A stretch of 64,000 nucleotides of DNA, from positions 55,120 to 119,119 of the forward strand of contig NZ_AUFL01000016.1 of NCBI RefSeq assembly GCF_000426485.1, read 5' to 3'. Of the stretch, positions 8,245-17,708 are shown piece after piece. The notes beneath the pieces were generated by a model, which was given only the letters and a program-made list of their open reading frames with translations, had not been told where the DNA came from and did not search any database. This stretch comes from Indolivaga capnocytophagoides DSM 22835 (GTDB lineage: Bacteria > Bacteroidota > Bacteroidia > Bacteroidales > Dysgonomonadaceae). Both the position numbers and the translations under genes were made by a program. Position 1 is the stretch's first letter, and each line of letters starts with the position of its first letter.

Positions 8245-11200
8245 ATGTTTCAAAAACTGATTAAATTCTCGATAGAGAATAAATTGGTAATTGGAGTCAT
8301 GACTGTAGCCCTCATTATTTGGGGGACTTATTCCCTGTCTCAATTACCATTCGACTCTACCCCTGATATCACCAATAATCAGGTGCAGGTCATTACTCAG
8401 TCTCCATCCTTAGGAGCACAAGAAGTGGAGCAGTTTATTACTACTCCCTTAGAAATGGCTTTAGCCAATATTCCCAAAGTTATAGAAAGAAGAAGTATCA
8501 GCCGAAGTGGCTTATCCGTTATAACCATTGTATTTAAAGAAGATGCTGACATTTACTGGGCACGTCAGCAGGTAGACCAGCAACTAAAAGAAGCGGAGGA
8601 GGTTATTCCTCAAGGAGTAGGTAAGATTAGTTTAGCTCCTATATCTACCGGATTAGGAGAGATCTATCACTATACAATACGGGCAAAAGAAGGCTATGAA
8701 GATAAATACAGTATATCCGACTTGCGTACCATGCAGGATTGGATCGTTAGAAAGCAACTATCAGGTACAGAAGGTGTAGCAGAGATAAGTGGCTGGGGTG
8801 GTTTTGTAAAACAATACGAGATAGCCATTAACGCGGATAAACTCAATGCTGTAAATATAACAATCCCAGAATTGTATACTGCACTCGAAAACAATAACGA
8901 AAACACAGGAGGGAGCTACATTGAACAATACAGTAATCAGTATTTCATACGAGGGTTAGGTATTGTCAAGTCTTTGGAAGATATAGAAAGAATACCGATT
9001 AAAACAGTCAATGGTACTCCTATCCTTGTTCGAGATGTAGCAAAAGTACAGTATGGAAATGCAACACGCTATGGAGCTGTAACCCGAAATGGAGAGGGAG
9101 AAGTTGTTGCAGGTATTACCCTGATGTTGAAGGGAGAAAACTTTCAAGAGGTAATCAAAAATGTAAAAGAGCGTATGGCTCAGGTACAAAAGAGCTTACC
9201 GGAGGGAGTCATTATTGAGCCGTTTATTGACAGAACACAATTGGTAGACAGAGTAACGAATACTATTACCAAAAACCTGATAGAGGGAGGATTGATCGTT
9301 ATCTTTATCCTTGTACTTTTCTTAGGGAATTACAGAGCCGGATTGGTAGTTGCCTCCGTAATTCCTCTATCTATGCTATTTGCATTTGGTATGATGCGTG
9401 TATTTGGTGTAAGTGGAAACCTAATGAGCCTCGGAGCGATCGACTTCGGATTGATTGTGGATGGGGCGGTCATCATTGTCGAGGCCGTCTGTCATCATAT
9501 AGGAGTCATGAAAAACCGATATAAGGGGAGGTTGCTGACACAGGCAGAAATGGATCAGGAAGTATTTGATTCGGCATCTAAAATAAGGAATAGTGCGGCA
9601 TTTGGGGAAATCATTATCATGATTGTTTATATTCCACTTTTCACTTTGGTAGGTATAGAAGGTAAAATGTTTAAGCCAATGGCCATGACAGTATTCTTTG
9701 CCATACTCGGTGCATTTATCCTATCTCTAACTTATGTGCCAATGGCTAGTGCGTTGTTTTTAAGTAAGAAAACTGAGCACAAGCGGAATATCTCAGATAA
9801 GCTAATGGATAAGCTTAACAGTTTCTATCGTCCTATTATAACCAAAAGCTTGAATTGGAGCAAAACTCTAATCATAAGTATGGTTGCACTGTTTGCAGTC
9901 AGTGTATTCATGTTTAATAGAATGGGGGGCGAATTTATACCTAATCTCGAAGAAGGCGACTTTGCGGCAGAAATAAGTATGGCTCAGGGAACGTCCTTGT
10001 CACAGATGATTAAAAGCTGTTCTCAAGCTGAAAAAATACTTAAAGAGCAGTTTCCTGAAGTAAAACAAGCCGTAAGCCGTATTGGTAGTGCTGAAATCCC
10101 TACAGATCCGATGCCTATTGAACGAGCGGATATGATGATTGCTTTAATTCCTAAAAAAGAATGGACATCAGCCAAAACCAAAGAGGAGCTGATGGAAAAG
10201 ATGGAAAAAGCTATTGGAGAGATACCCGGATTAGGAGTGGAAATGACACAGCCGATACAGATGCGAACCAATGAGTTAGTGACAGGGATTAAACAGGATG
10301 TAGCCATTAAAATTTATGGAAATGACCTGGAAGTACTTAGCGCATCTGCCAATAAGATAGCCTCTTTGATAAACAAAGTAGATGGAGTGAGCGATCCGTT
10401 TGTTGAAAAAGTTACCGGATTACCACAGGTTCAGGTTACTTATAATCGAGATCAATTAGCAAAATATGGTATATCAGTCAAAGATGCCAATATGGTACTT
10501 AAAACAGCATTTGCCGGAAATGAGGCTGGATATGTGTTTGAGGAAGACCGTAGATTTGATTTAGTATTAAGAATGGATAATGATCTGAGAAATAATATCT
10601 CTTCATTAGAAAATCTATATCTGCCCCTTTCTTCAGGAGGAACAATCCCTCTTTCTCAGGTAGCTGAAATTAAATATGAAGATGCGCCTGCACAGGTAAC
10701 ACGCGAAAATGGAGAGAGGCGAATTTATGTTGGATTTAATGTCAGAGGACGTGATGTCCAAAGCACTGTGTTTGATATTCAGAATATATTAGACAAAGAA
10801 TTCAAACTACCGGCAGGATATTATTATACATACGGAGGACAATTTCAAAATCTGAAAGAAGCAAAAGACAGATTGATGGTTGCCGTTCCATTAGCATTGT
10901 TATTAATACTCTTTCTTCTATATGCCACATTGAAAAGTGTAAAAGAGTCCTTGTTTGTATTCTCTGCTATACCACTTTCGGCTATTGGAGGCATCTGGGC
11001 TCTATGGTTACGTGACATGCCTTTCAGTATTTCGGCAGGAGTCGGGTTTATAGCTCTGTTCGGTGTTGCGGTATTGAATGGTATTGTCCTGATTGGGCAA
11101 TTCAACATATTTGAAAAAGAAGGGATGACAAACATTCGTGAGAGAGTAATCGAAGGGTGTATGCTGCGCCTTCGTCCGGTAATTATGACTGCGCTTGTCG

Positions 11201-11364
11201 CATCATTGGGATTCCTGCCAATGGCATTATCTACAGGCGATGGAGCCGAAGTGCAAAGGCCTCTCGCAACAGTGGTAATAGGAGGATTATTAACTGCCAC
11301 GGCTCTAACATTGGTTGTGTTACCTTCTATCTATAAAACATTTACTAAAAATAAACAGGAATGA
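8245..11364 (+). CDS. cusA/czcA: CusA/CzcA-family heavy-metal RND efflux pump
   Basis: About 1039 aa from the chosen start. The frame is open from 8203, but residues before MFQKLIKFSIENKLV are atypical, and starting at the ATG at 8245 gives the usual N-terminus with the first membrane helix right after it. Family marks include PFDSTPDITNNQVQV, IDFGLIVDGAVIIVEA in transmembrane helix 4 with the proton-relay acidic residues, and a second membrane block near the C-terminus (VALFGVAVLNG type). It is the inner-membrane proton/metal antiporter of a three-part pump that expels metal from the periplasm. Its partners are the next two genes, and its stop overlaps the TolC start by 4 bases (ATGA). Confidence 0.92.
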   Translation: MFQKLIKFSIENKLVIGVMTVALIIWGTYSLSQLPFDSTPDITNNQVQVITQSPSLGAQEVEQFITTPLEMALANIPKVIERRSISRSGLSVITIVFKEDADIYWARQQVDQQLKEAEEVIPQGVGKISLAPISTGLGEIYHYTIRAKEGYEDKYSISDLRTMQDWIVRKQLSGTEGVAEISGWGGFVKQYEIAINADKLNAVNITIPELYTALENNNENTGGSYIEQYSNQYFIRGLGIVKSLEDIERIPIKTVNGTPILVRDVAKVQYGNATRYGAVTRNGEGEVVAGITLMLKGENFQEVIKNVKERMAQVQKSLPEGVIIEPFIDRTQLVDRVTNTITKNLIEGGLIVIFILVLFLGNYRAGLVVASVIPLSMLFAFGMMRVFGVSGNLMSLGAIDFGLIVDGAVIIVEAVCHHIGVMKNRYKGRLLTQAEMDQEVFDSASKIRNSAAFGEIIIMIVYIPLFTLVGIEGKMFKPMAMTVFFAILGAFILSLTYVPMASALFLSKKTEHKRNISDKLMDKLNSFYRPIITKSLNWSKTLIISMVALFAVSVFMFNRMGGEFIPNLEEGDFAAEISMAQGTSLSQMIKSCSQAEKILKEQFPEVKQAVSRIGSAEIPTDPMPIERADMMIALIPKKEWTSAKTKEELMEKMEKAIGEIPGLGVEMTQPIQMRTNELVTGIKQDVAIKIYGNDLEVLSASANKIASLINKVDGVSDPFVEKVTGLPQVQVTYNRDQLAKYGISVKDANMVLKTAFAGNEAGYVFEEDRRFDLVLRMDNDLRNNISSLENLYLPLSSGGTIPLSQVAEIKYEDAPAQVTRENGERRIYVGFNVRGRDVQSTVFDIQNILDKEFKLPAGYYYTYGGQFQNLKEAKDRLMVAVPLALLLILFLLYATLKSVKESLFVFSAIPLSAIGGIWALWLRDMPFSISAGVGFIALFGVAVLNGIVLIGQFNIFEKEGMTNIRERVIEGCMLRLRPVIMTALVASLGFLPMALSTGDGAEVQRPLATVVIGGLLTATALTLVVLPSIYKTFTKNKQE

Positions 11365-12617
11365 AAACAAAAATAATAATATCGACTATTGTATTCATAA
11401 CAATGACTGTTGTTTTAGCTCCGGCTTTATTTGGGCAAAATACAACAAAATCATTGGAGGAATGCATTCAATCGGCAATAGATAACAACCTGACCATGAA
11501 GTCGGGTCGTATCTCAATTGAAAGAGCAAAAGATTTACAAGGAACTGCTTTTAATATTGATAAAACAAGCTTTTCGTTAAGTCAGGACCCAACATCAGGA
11601 GGAAGTCCTGATAATAGCATATCATTAAGCCAAAGTTTTGAGTTCCCTACAGTGTATGGTTCTCGCAGAGGCTTATTGAAAGCCGAAACGAATCTGGAAC
11701 GAAGTAATTTGGACGTTACACGCAATGAACTCGTAAAAGAAATATCAGCAACATATTATCAATTGCTTTATGCAAAGGAAAATATCAAAATATTACAGGA
11801 ACAGGACAGTATTTATGGTAAATTCTTATTCCTCGCCAACGCAAAGTTGAAATCAGGGGAAACAGGACGTTTGGAACAGATGAATGCTGAACGACTCTAT
11901 AATGAAAACAGAATTGAGTTACAAAAGGCTGAAAAGAATTATCAGAGCATACAACTAATCTTACAACGCTGGATGAATACAGAAGAGGCAGTCGAACCTG
12001 TTGAGCCTGCTCTGACTGTTTTGGATGCGGCCTATCCTTTTAATGATTTCAATCCGGAGCAAACACCACTTGGTGAGGTTTATGCTAATAAAAAGATCAT
12101 AAGCGAAAAGAACCTCAGTGTGATTAAACAAGGATATCTGCCCAGTTTCAATTTTGCATTGAAAAACCAGTTTCTTATAAAAGGATTTAATCCATATGAT
12201 TTACAAAGAGAACGTTTTGACAAAGGTAATTTCATGGGTTTTGAAGTAGGAATAAGTGTCCCTCTGTTTTTTGGAGAACAAAGAGCCAAAACAAAAGCTG
12301 CTAAAAGAGAAGTCGAAATAGCAAGGGTTCAGCAGGAAGAGGTTATGCTTACTATGCGTAAGAATTATCAGACTTATCTGAATGAATATACCAAGGCTAA
12401 AAATGCTTTGGACTATTATTCACTTCGTGGCAGCAAACAAGCAGAAGATATAACACGCATATCACAGGTTTCATATGAAAAAGGAGAAATAGATTATGTC
12501 GAGTATATCCAGAATTTAAAAACCGCAGTAGAGATACATTTGCTATATGCAAATGCTATCAATGACTACAATCAAACAATCATTATGTTAAACTACCTCC
12601 AAGGAAATAAACAATAA
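11361..12617 (+). CDS. TolC-family outer-membrane efflux channel (CusC/CzcC type)
   Basis: 418 aa. An N-terminal signal peptide (about 1-25, ending ALFGQ) precedes a long, mostly helical protein built from two OEP-type repeats rich in heptad-like Leu, Ala, Glu and Lys stretches. The opening SLEECIQSAIDNNLTMKSG is typical of TolC-like proteins. It should form the trimeric outer-membrane channel for the pump encoded upstream. The ATGA overlap with the pump gene implies translational coupling. Metal specificity cannot be read from this protein. Confidence 0.88.
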   Translation: MKTKIIISTIVFITMTVVLAPALFGQNTTKSLEECIQSAIDNNLTMKSGRISIERAKDLQGTAFNIDKTSFSLSQDPTSGGSPDNSISLSQSFEFPTVYGSRRGLLKAETNLERSNLDVTRNELVKEISATYYQLLYAKENIKILQEQDSIYGKFLFLANAKLKSGETGRLEQMNAERLYNENRIELQKAEKNYQSIQLILQRWMNTEEAVEPVEPALTVLDAAYPFNDFNPEQTPLGEVYANKKIISEKNLSVIKQGYLPSFNFALKNQFLIKGFNPYDLQRERFDKGNFMGFEVGISVPLFFGEQRAKTKAAKREVEIARVQQEEVMLTMRKNYQTYLNEYTKAKNALDYYSLRGSKQAEDITRISQVSYEKGEIDYVEYIQNLKTAVEIHLLYANAINDYNQTIIMLNYLQGNKQ

Positions 12618-12623
12618 AAAATT

Positions 12624-13820
12624 ATGAAAACAATATATATAGCGATAATTGCTCTGTCTCTTATATTTTTAGGGTCATGCGGACAAAAGCCTAAAAATGA
12701 TGTAGAAAAAGAAAAAGAAGGTACAGAAGAATCTCATGGTGGCGAATCGGTAGAAGTAGAGCTAACCGAATCACAAATGAAAGCTGTGGATATTCAACTT
12801 GGCAAAATTGAACAGAGAGACTTAAATAGTATTATTCGGGTAAATGGCGAAATGGCTTTGGATCCACAGAAAAAAGCGGAGGTAACCTCTTTGTTAGGAG
12901 GGATCATCAAACAGGTAATGGTGATTGAAGGTCGAGCCGTGAGTGCCGGACAAGCTGTAGCCTATCTCGAAAATACGGAAATAGTGGAGTTGCAAAAGAA
13001 TTATCTGACAACTAAAAAAGAGGCATTGATTGCTGATCAAGAATACAGAAGGCAAAAAGATTTATCCACTCAAGGTGCAGGGGTTGAAAAAACTTTGCAG
13101 CAGGCAACAGCTAATTACGAGATAACTAAAGCGCAGCTAACAGGTTTAGAAAAGCAACTAAGACAATTATCCATTAGCCCCGAACAGGTTTCTTCAGGTA
13201 ATATGGTTACTCAAATTCCGATAAAAACTCCTATTTCAGGAACTGTCAGCAAAATCAATATCAGTACCGGAAGTTATGTCGATATGCAAACACCGCTAAT
13301 GAGTATTACTGATAATGCAGGTATACACTGCGATGTTAAAGTCTTTGAGAAAGATATTAATATGGTAAGAATCGGCCAGGAAGTGGATATTACTCTCACC
13401 AACCAACCCGGTGTTAATCTCAAAGGTGAGATTTATGAAATCAACAAGTCTTTCGAAGGGGATACCAAGGCAATTATCGTTCATGCAAATATAAAAGGTA
13501 AGGCAGATATTAAATTAATTCCGGGTATGTATGTAACGGGATTGATTAATGTTGGAAAACAAAAAACTGATGCTGTACCCAATGATGCTATTATCAGCAA
13601 TGAAGGAAAGAAATACATATTTGTGTTAGAGAAAGAAGCTAATGAAGAAGGTGTAAAAACTTATCATTTTGAAAGGATTGAGGTATTGACAGGTATAAGC
13701 GAACTAGGATATACACAGATAACTCTGGTAAATAAACTGGAAGAGGGTGTGACTATCGTTAAAGCCAATGCATTTTATTTAGCATCTATGAGTACAGATC
13801 ATGGTGAACATGGTCATTAA
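12624..13820 (+). CDS. cusB/czcB: Periplasmic adaptor lipoprotein of RND pump (CusB/CzcB type)
   Basis: 398 aa. The lipoprotein signal ends in the lipobox LGSC with Cys19. A barrel-sandwich/lipoyl half (EVTSLLGGIIKQVMVIEG) and a helical hairpin (about 120-180) lead to the second lipoyl half (IKTPISGTVSKINISTG) and beta-barrel and membrane-proximal domains. His-rich ends (EESHGG near residue 36 and STDHGEHGH at the C-terminus) may bind metal. It links the inner-membrane pump to the TolC channel. It starts 6 bases after the TolC stop. Confidence 0.9.
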   Translation: MKTIYIAIIALSLIFLGSCGQKPKNDVEKEKEGTEESHGGESVEVELTESQMKAVDIQLGKIEQRDLNSIIRVNGEMALDPQKKAEVTSLLGGIIKQVMVIEGRAVSAGQAVAYLENTEIVELQKNYLTTKKEALIADQEYRRQKDLSTQGAGVEKTLQQATANYEITKAQLTGLEKQLRQLSISPEQVSSGNMVTQIPIKTPISGTVSKINISTGSYVDMQTPLMSITDNAGIHCDVKVFEKDINMVRIGQEVDITLTNQPGVNLKGEIYEINKSFEGDTKAIIVHANIKGKADIKLIPGMYVTGLINVGKQKTDAVPNDAIISNEGKKYIFVLEKEANEEGVKTYHFERIEVLTGISELGYTQITLVNKLEEGVTIVKANAFYLASMSTDHGEHGH

Positions 13821-13850
13821 TCTTTTTGAAACATTAAATAATAAAATCAC

Positions 13851-14192
13851 ATGAAAGAGATAAAAGCTTTTATTAAACCGTTTAAGGTGAATGATATTCT
13901 AAGAGAACTACTTGATGCAGGATTTCCAAATCTTACTGTTTCAATGGCTGAAGGTACAGGGCATTTAAAAAGTGAAGATGCTTCTTTATCCATGAATTTT
14001 GCACTTACCAATAGTAAAGTTGCGAAGATTGAGATAGTGTGTAACAATGATGATGTGGATAAAATAATTACGATAATATCAACATATGGTAAAACAGGTA
14101 ATTCAGGAGACGGTATAATCTATGTCTCTGATGTTGAAAGAGCAATCAGAGTCAGAACCGGATTGCCTGATGACAGGTGGCTTCTTGATTAG
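13851..14192 (+). CDS. PII-like regulator linked to metal efflux (PII-NG type)
   Basis: 113 aa, full GlnB length. It opens KEIKAFIKPFKVNDILREL, the PII signature, and has KIEIVCNNDDVDKII and the B/C-loop region TGNSGDGIIYVSDVERAIRVRTG with the nucleotide-binding Gly and Arg residues. The T-loop segment is divergent and lacks the Tyr used for uridylylation in GlnB, so regulation by GlnD is unlikely. A PII subgroup next to Cus/Czc pumps has been described as PII-NG (established knowledge). Its target is not known to me, but position implies sensing for, or control of, the efflux proteins. Confidence 0.8.
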   Translation: MKEIKAFIKPFKVNDILRELLDAGFPNLTVSMAEGTGHLKSEDASLSMNFALTNSKVAKIEIVCNNDDVDKIITIISTYGKTGNSGDGIIYVSDVERAIRVRTGLPDDRWLLD

Positions 14193-14218
14193 TTATTAAT
14201 TTTTAAAATAGAGTCAAG

Positions 14219-14443
14219 ATGTTGAAAAATGATATTGGAATAAATGCCGGAGTAATATGGCAATTATTGTCTAATGAAGGAGCATTATCCGTAAGACAAA
14301 TAGGGGAATTGACCGGATATAATGATAAAAACATATGTTTAGCATTAGGATGGTTATCTCGAGAGAATAAGATCCAGTTCATTTACAAAAATGAAATACT
14401 CTATCTTGAGTTGAATAGCTCTACGAGTGAAATGTATTATTAA
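14219..14443 (+). CDS. Small winged-helix protein (DUF2582-like)
   Basis: 74 aa. The frame reads as one winged helix-turn-helix: INAGVIWQLLSNEGALSVRQIGELTG, then the recognition-helix region NDKNICLALGWLSRENKI, then a short beta wing. This fits the PF10771-type proteins of Bacteroidota. It has no cysteine cluster or other sensor domain, so it probably acts with another sensor. It lies 26 bases after the PII gene and 12 bases before the P-type ATPase gene, inside one operon. Confidence 0.7.
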   Translation: MLKNDIGINAGVIWQLLSNEGALSVRQIGELTGYNDKNICLALGWLSRENKIQFIYKNEILYLELNSSTSEMYY

Positions 14444-14455
14444 ATACTTATAGTA

Positions 14456-16378
14456 ATGAATACAGAGAATAATTATAAATGCACATCTTGCGACTCTACC
14501 GAGTCGCAGATGTTTGAAAATAACTGGAAGCAGTATATCCCGGTTTCAATAAGTTTACTTATGCTACTTGTTGGTATTGCGATGGATAATTTTATTCCAG
14601 ATATATTTAACGGCTATCTTCGTTTAGGGTTGTATATTATAGCTTACATTCCTGTTGCCTTTCCCGTTTTTAGGGAAGCCGTTGAAACGATCAAGGAAAA
14701 GGATTTCTTCACTGAGTTTACCCTTATGGGAATGGCTACACTTGGAGCTTTCATTATAGGCGAATATCCCGAAGGAGTAGCTGTAATGGTATTTTATACG
14801 ATTGGTGAATTGTTTCAAGATTCGGCTGTGAATAGAGCCAAAAGAAACATTAAGGCATTGCTTGATGTACGTCCTGACACAGCAACTGTTTATAGAAATG
14901 ACTCATATCAGACAATATCTCCAGAAGAAGTGGAAATTGAGGAAGTTATTCAGGTAAAAGCCGGAGAGAAAGTTCCCTTGGATGGAATAATGCTTGCATC
15001 ATCTGCAAGTTTTAATACGGCAGCATTAACAGGTGAAAGTAAACCTAAAACTATTTCAGCAGGCGAGACTGTACTCGCAGGAATGTTGAATCTTGATAAA
15101 GTAATCGAAATTAAGGTTGCTAAAAAGTATCAGGATAGCTCTCTTGCCAGAATCCTAGAAATGGTGCAAGATGCAACTTCCCGAAAAGCAAAGACAGAGT
15201 TATTGATTCGTAAATTTGCCAAGATATATACTCCGATTGTATTTCTATTAGCACTCCTTATTACAGTCACTCCTTATTTTCTGGTAAGCGACTATATATT
15301 CAGTGAATGGTTATCCCGTGCATTGGTATTCTTGGTAATCTCCTGTCCTTGCGCATTAGTTATTTCTATCCCATTAGGCTATTTCGGCGGAATCGGAGCA
15401 GCTTCTAAAGCAGGCATACTCTTCAAGGGAGCTAACTATCTCGATTTAATGACTAAGGTCAATACAGTCGTGATGGATAAAACAGGTACTTTGACCAAAG
15501 GTGTGTTCAATGTGCAGAAAGTTGCGTCGGTCGATGAAGATAAGCAAGAGGAATTTGTCGCTATTGTTGCTGCCATAGAGAAATTCTCAAATCATCCCAT
15601 TGCTAGAGCAATTGTTCAATTTGCAAAGGATTCAGATAATTATACAGCTACAGATGTGGAAGAAATATCAGGGCATGGACTTAAAGGGATCGTAAATGGA
15701 GAAGAAGTATTGGTGGGCAATGCTAAGTTGATGCAGAAATTTAATATCTCTTATGACAGAACAATTGAATTTATAGTTGAGACTATTGTGATTGCAGCTA
15801 TTAATGGAGAATATGCGGGCTATATAACAATAGCGGATGAGGTAAAAGATGATGCACAGGCTGCTATTTCAGATATGCATTTATCTGGAATCAAACAAGT
15901 TGTAATGTTGAGTGGGGATAAATCTTCCATAACGAATAATGTAGCATCCAGCCTTGGTATTGACAGTGCCTATGGGGACCTCTTACCTGAAGATAAGGTT
16001 CGTCATATAGAGGAACTGAAAACAGAAAAGAATAATGTCATTGCTTTTGTCGGAGATGGAATAAATGATGCTCCCTCACTGGCATTAAGTGATGTTGGAA
16101 TAGCAATGGGAGGAATGGGGAGTGATGCTGCTATCGAAGTGGCCGATGTAATCATTCAGACAGATCAACCATCCAAAATAGCAACTTCTATTAAAATAGC
16201 TAAAGCTACAAGGCAAGTTGTCATACAGAATATAGTATTGGCATTCTCGGTTAAACTGATTGTACTTATTTTAGGTGGTTTTGGTTTGGCTACCATGTGG
16301 GAAGCAGTCTTTGCTGATGTTGGGGTCTCTCTGCTAGCAATACTAAATGCGGTCAGAATATTAAAAATGAGATTCTGA
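14456..16378 (+). CDS. P1B-type heavy-metal ATPase (ZntA/CadA-like)
   Basis: 640 aa. The N-terminus has a CTSC pair (Cys9, Cys12) in place of a full HMA domain. Key motifs are LTGES in the actuator domain, the metal-site helix with CPC (Cys297-Pro-Cys299), the phosphorylation site DKTGT (Asp341), the NHPIA nucleotide-binding motif and GDGINDAP. A CPC motif is shared by Cu(I) and Zn/Cd/Pb pumps. The C-terminal helix has FADVGVSLLAILNAVRIL, typical of ZntA/CadA with its conserved Asp, so Zn/Cd/Pb is favoured over Cu. It would move metal from cytoplasm to periplasm, where the RND pump can take it over the outer membrane. Confidence 0.9.
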   Translation: MNTENNYKCTSCDSTESQMFENNWKQYIPVSISLLMLLVGIAMDNFIPDIFNGYLRLGLYIIAYIPVAFPVFREAVETIKEKDFFTEFTLMGMATLGAFIIGEYPEGVAVMVFYTIGELFQDSAVNRAKRNIKALLDVRPDTATVYRNDSYQTISPEEVEIEEVIQVKAGEKVPLDGIMLASSASFNTAALTGESKPKTISAGETVLAGMLNLDKVIEIKVAKKYQDSSLARILEMVQDATSRKAKTELLIRKFAKIYTPIVFLLALLITVTPYFLVSDYIFSEWLSRALVFLVISCPCALVISIPLGYFGGIGAASKAGILFKGANYLDLMTKVNTVVMDKTGTLTKGVFNVQKVASVDEDKQEEFVAIVAAIEKFSNHPIARAIVQFAKDSDNYTATDVEEISGHGLKGIVNGEEVLVGNAKLMQKFNISYDRTIEFIVETIVIAAINGEYAGYITIADEVKDDAQAAISDMHLSGIKQVVMLSGDKSSITNNVASSLGIDSAYGDLLPEDKVRHIEELKTEKNNVIAFVGDGINDAPSLALSDVGIAMGGMGSDAAIEVADVIIQTDQPSKIATSIKIAKATRQVVIQNIVLAFSVKLIVLILGGFGLATMWEAVFADVGVSLLAILNAVRILKMRF

Positions 16379-16406
16379 AAGTCTTGCGACTAACACTATT
16401 ATCGTC

Positions 16407-16655
16407 ATGAGTAAAAAGAGACGTATAAGAAGATTAGCAGCAAGAAAAGAAACTCCATCAAAACTGAGCCCTATTATAAAGCGATATCTGTCTTTGATCA
16501 GTATATCTATAGGGGCTATTATCGGTTTTATCATATGGATTTTGTTTTTCAGATGTAAGAATGAGCATTGTATTAATTATTATAATCCTATCCCATATAT
16601 GGGGGTTGTTGGCTTCAACGCATGGATTATAGCTAATTATATTTTCAGAAAGTAA
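16407..16655 (+). CDS. Small two-helix membrane protein (DUF6132-like)
   Basis: 82 aa. A strongly basic N-terminus (KKRRIRRLAARK) is followed by two hydrophobic segments (about 27-47 and 61-80) separated by a loop with two Cys (CKNEHC). The spacing resembles the short Bacteroidota proteins with a GC..G.CP loop (DUF6132), but the match is loose. As the last gene of the metal operon, directly before the terminator, it may have a metal-related membrane role. That is inference. Confidence 0.5.
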   Translation: MSKKRRIRRLAARKETPSKLSPIIKRYLSLISISIGAIIGFIIWILFFRCKNEHCINYYNPIPYMGVVGFNAWIIANYIFRK

Positions 16656-16666
16656 TTTTTCAAAAT

Positions 16667-16712
16667 TTCGTTTGGCTGGACACAACTCTTTAGCTCAGCC
16701 AAACGAATCTTA
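16667..16712 (+). terminator. Terminator of the metal-efflux operon
   Basis: TTCGTTTGGCTG (16667-16678) and CAGCCAAACGAA (16696-16707) are perfect 12-base inverted arms with a 17-base loop, followed by a T-rich stretch. It lies 11 bases after the last metal-operon gene and inside the upstream extension of the PAP2 frame, which argues for the later PAP2 start. Confidence 0.8.
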
Positions 16713-16728
16713 TTATTATAAAAAAACA

Positions 16729-17580
16729 ATGAATAACATATCGGTTTGTATTGTCTTATTCTTGCTCTTATTTCAATCGGTAAAAGCGGATACAGTAGAT
16801 AATGATACATTACAAAGCAACTACCCAATCATCGATTTTTCGATTCAGGGCAGTGATATACCTTCTACTAATTTAATTTCTGTAGATACAGTCATTTCTG
16901 ACAAGATAAAACCTGTAAAACAGCTTAAGTTTTCATATAAGCAATTAATTATTCCTTCGGCTTTAATTGCTTATGGTGTATTTGAAACAGCTATAGAGCA
17001 TAATTATTTGCTTAACAGGCAGGTAAAGCATGAAGTAACAGAACATATTGATTCGAAGTTTACCATAGATGACATTTCTCAATATGTTCCGGCAGGAAGT
17101 GTATACGCACTGAATTTAATGGGGATAAAAGGTAAAAATAATTTTAAAGACAGAACCTTTATTTTAGGAATATCTACTCTTTTTATGGCAGCATCAGTAA
17201 ATACGATAAAGTATTCAACAAAGATAGAGAGACCAGATAAATCTGCGAAAAACTCTTTTCCCTCAGGTCATACAGCGGTAGCTTTTATGGGTGCGGAATT
17301 TCTTTGGCAGGAATATAAAGATGTTTAAATATGGTATGGCATAACAGGCTACACCATTGCAACCGGAACAGGGATATTTCGTTTATATAATGACAAACAC
17401 TGGTTTGCAGATGTTATTGTGGGAGCCGGACTCGGTATTCTAAGCACCAAGGCTGCTTACTGGCTTTATCCCTATTTGCAGAGGAAGTTTATGAACAAAG
17501 GTACATTTAGCAAACAAATATCTTTTAGCCCTTTTTATAATGGAAAACAAGGAGGTCTGGCTATAGCCTTATCTCTGTAA
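16729..17580 (+). pseudogene. PAP2-family phosphatase interrupted by a stop codon
   Basis: The frame reads from an export signal (MNNISVCIVLFLLLFQSVKA) through phosphatase motif 1 (KIERPDK) and motif 2 (FPSGHTAVAF) to a TAA at 17326-17328. The same frame then continues with no further stop for 84 codons, including motif 3 (FRLYNDKHWFADV, with the catalytic His and Asp), GAGLGILSTKAAYWL and a normal C-terminus ending at 17580. So one nonsense codon separates the first two catalytic motifs from the third, and the truncated product would be inactive. The start at 16729 was preferred over an upstream in-frame codon because that extension would cover the preceding terminator. Confidence 0.8.
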
Positions 17581-17708
17581 TATAGCTATTGTTGGAGACA
17601 TGTCCTATATGAACTAATTATAGGCTTGAGCGATTATTATGACTTATTCTTTCTTCGACTAGTCTAAAATAGGAATCTAATACGTAAAAAACAGAATACA
17701 ATAATATA

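Noticed and set aside
16672..16728. Earlier start for the PAP2 frame
   Set aside because: It would translate through the terminator hairpin; the later Met begins a normal export signal.
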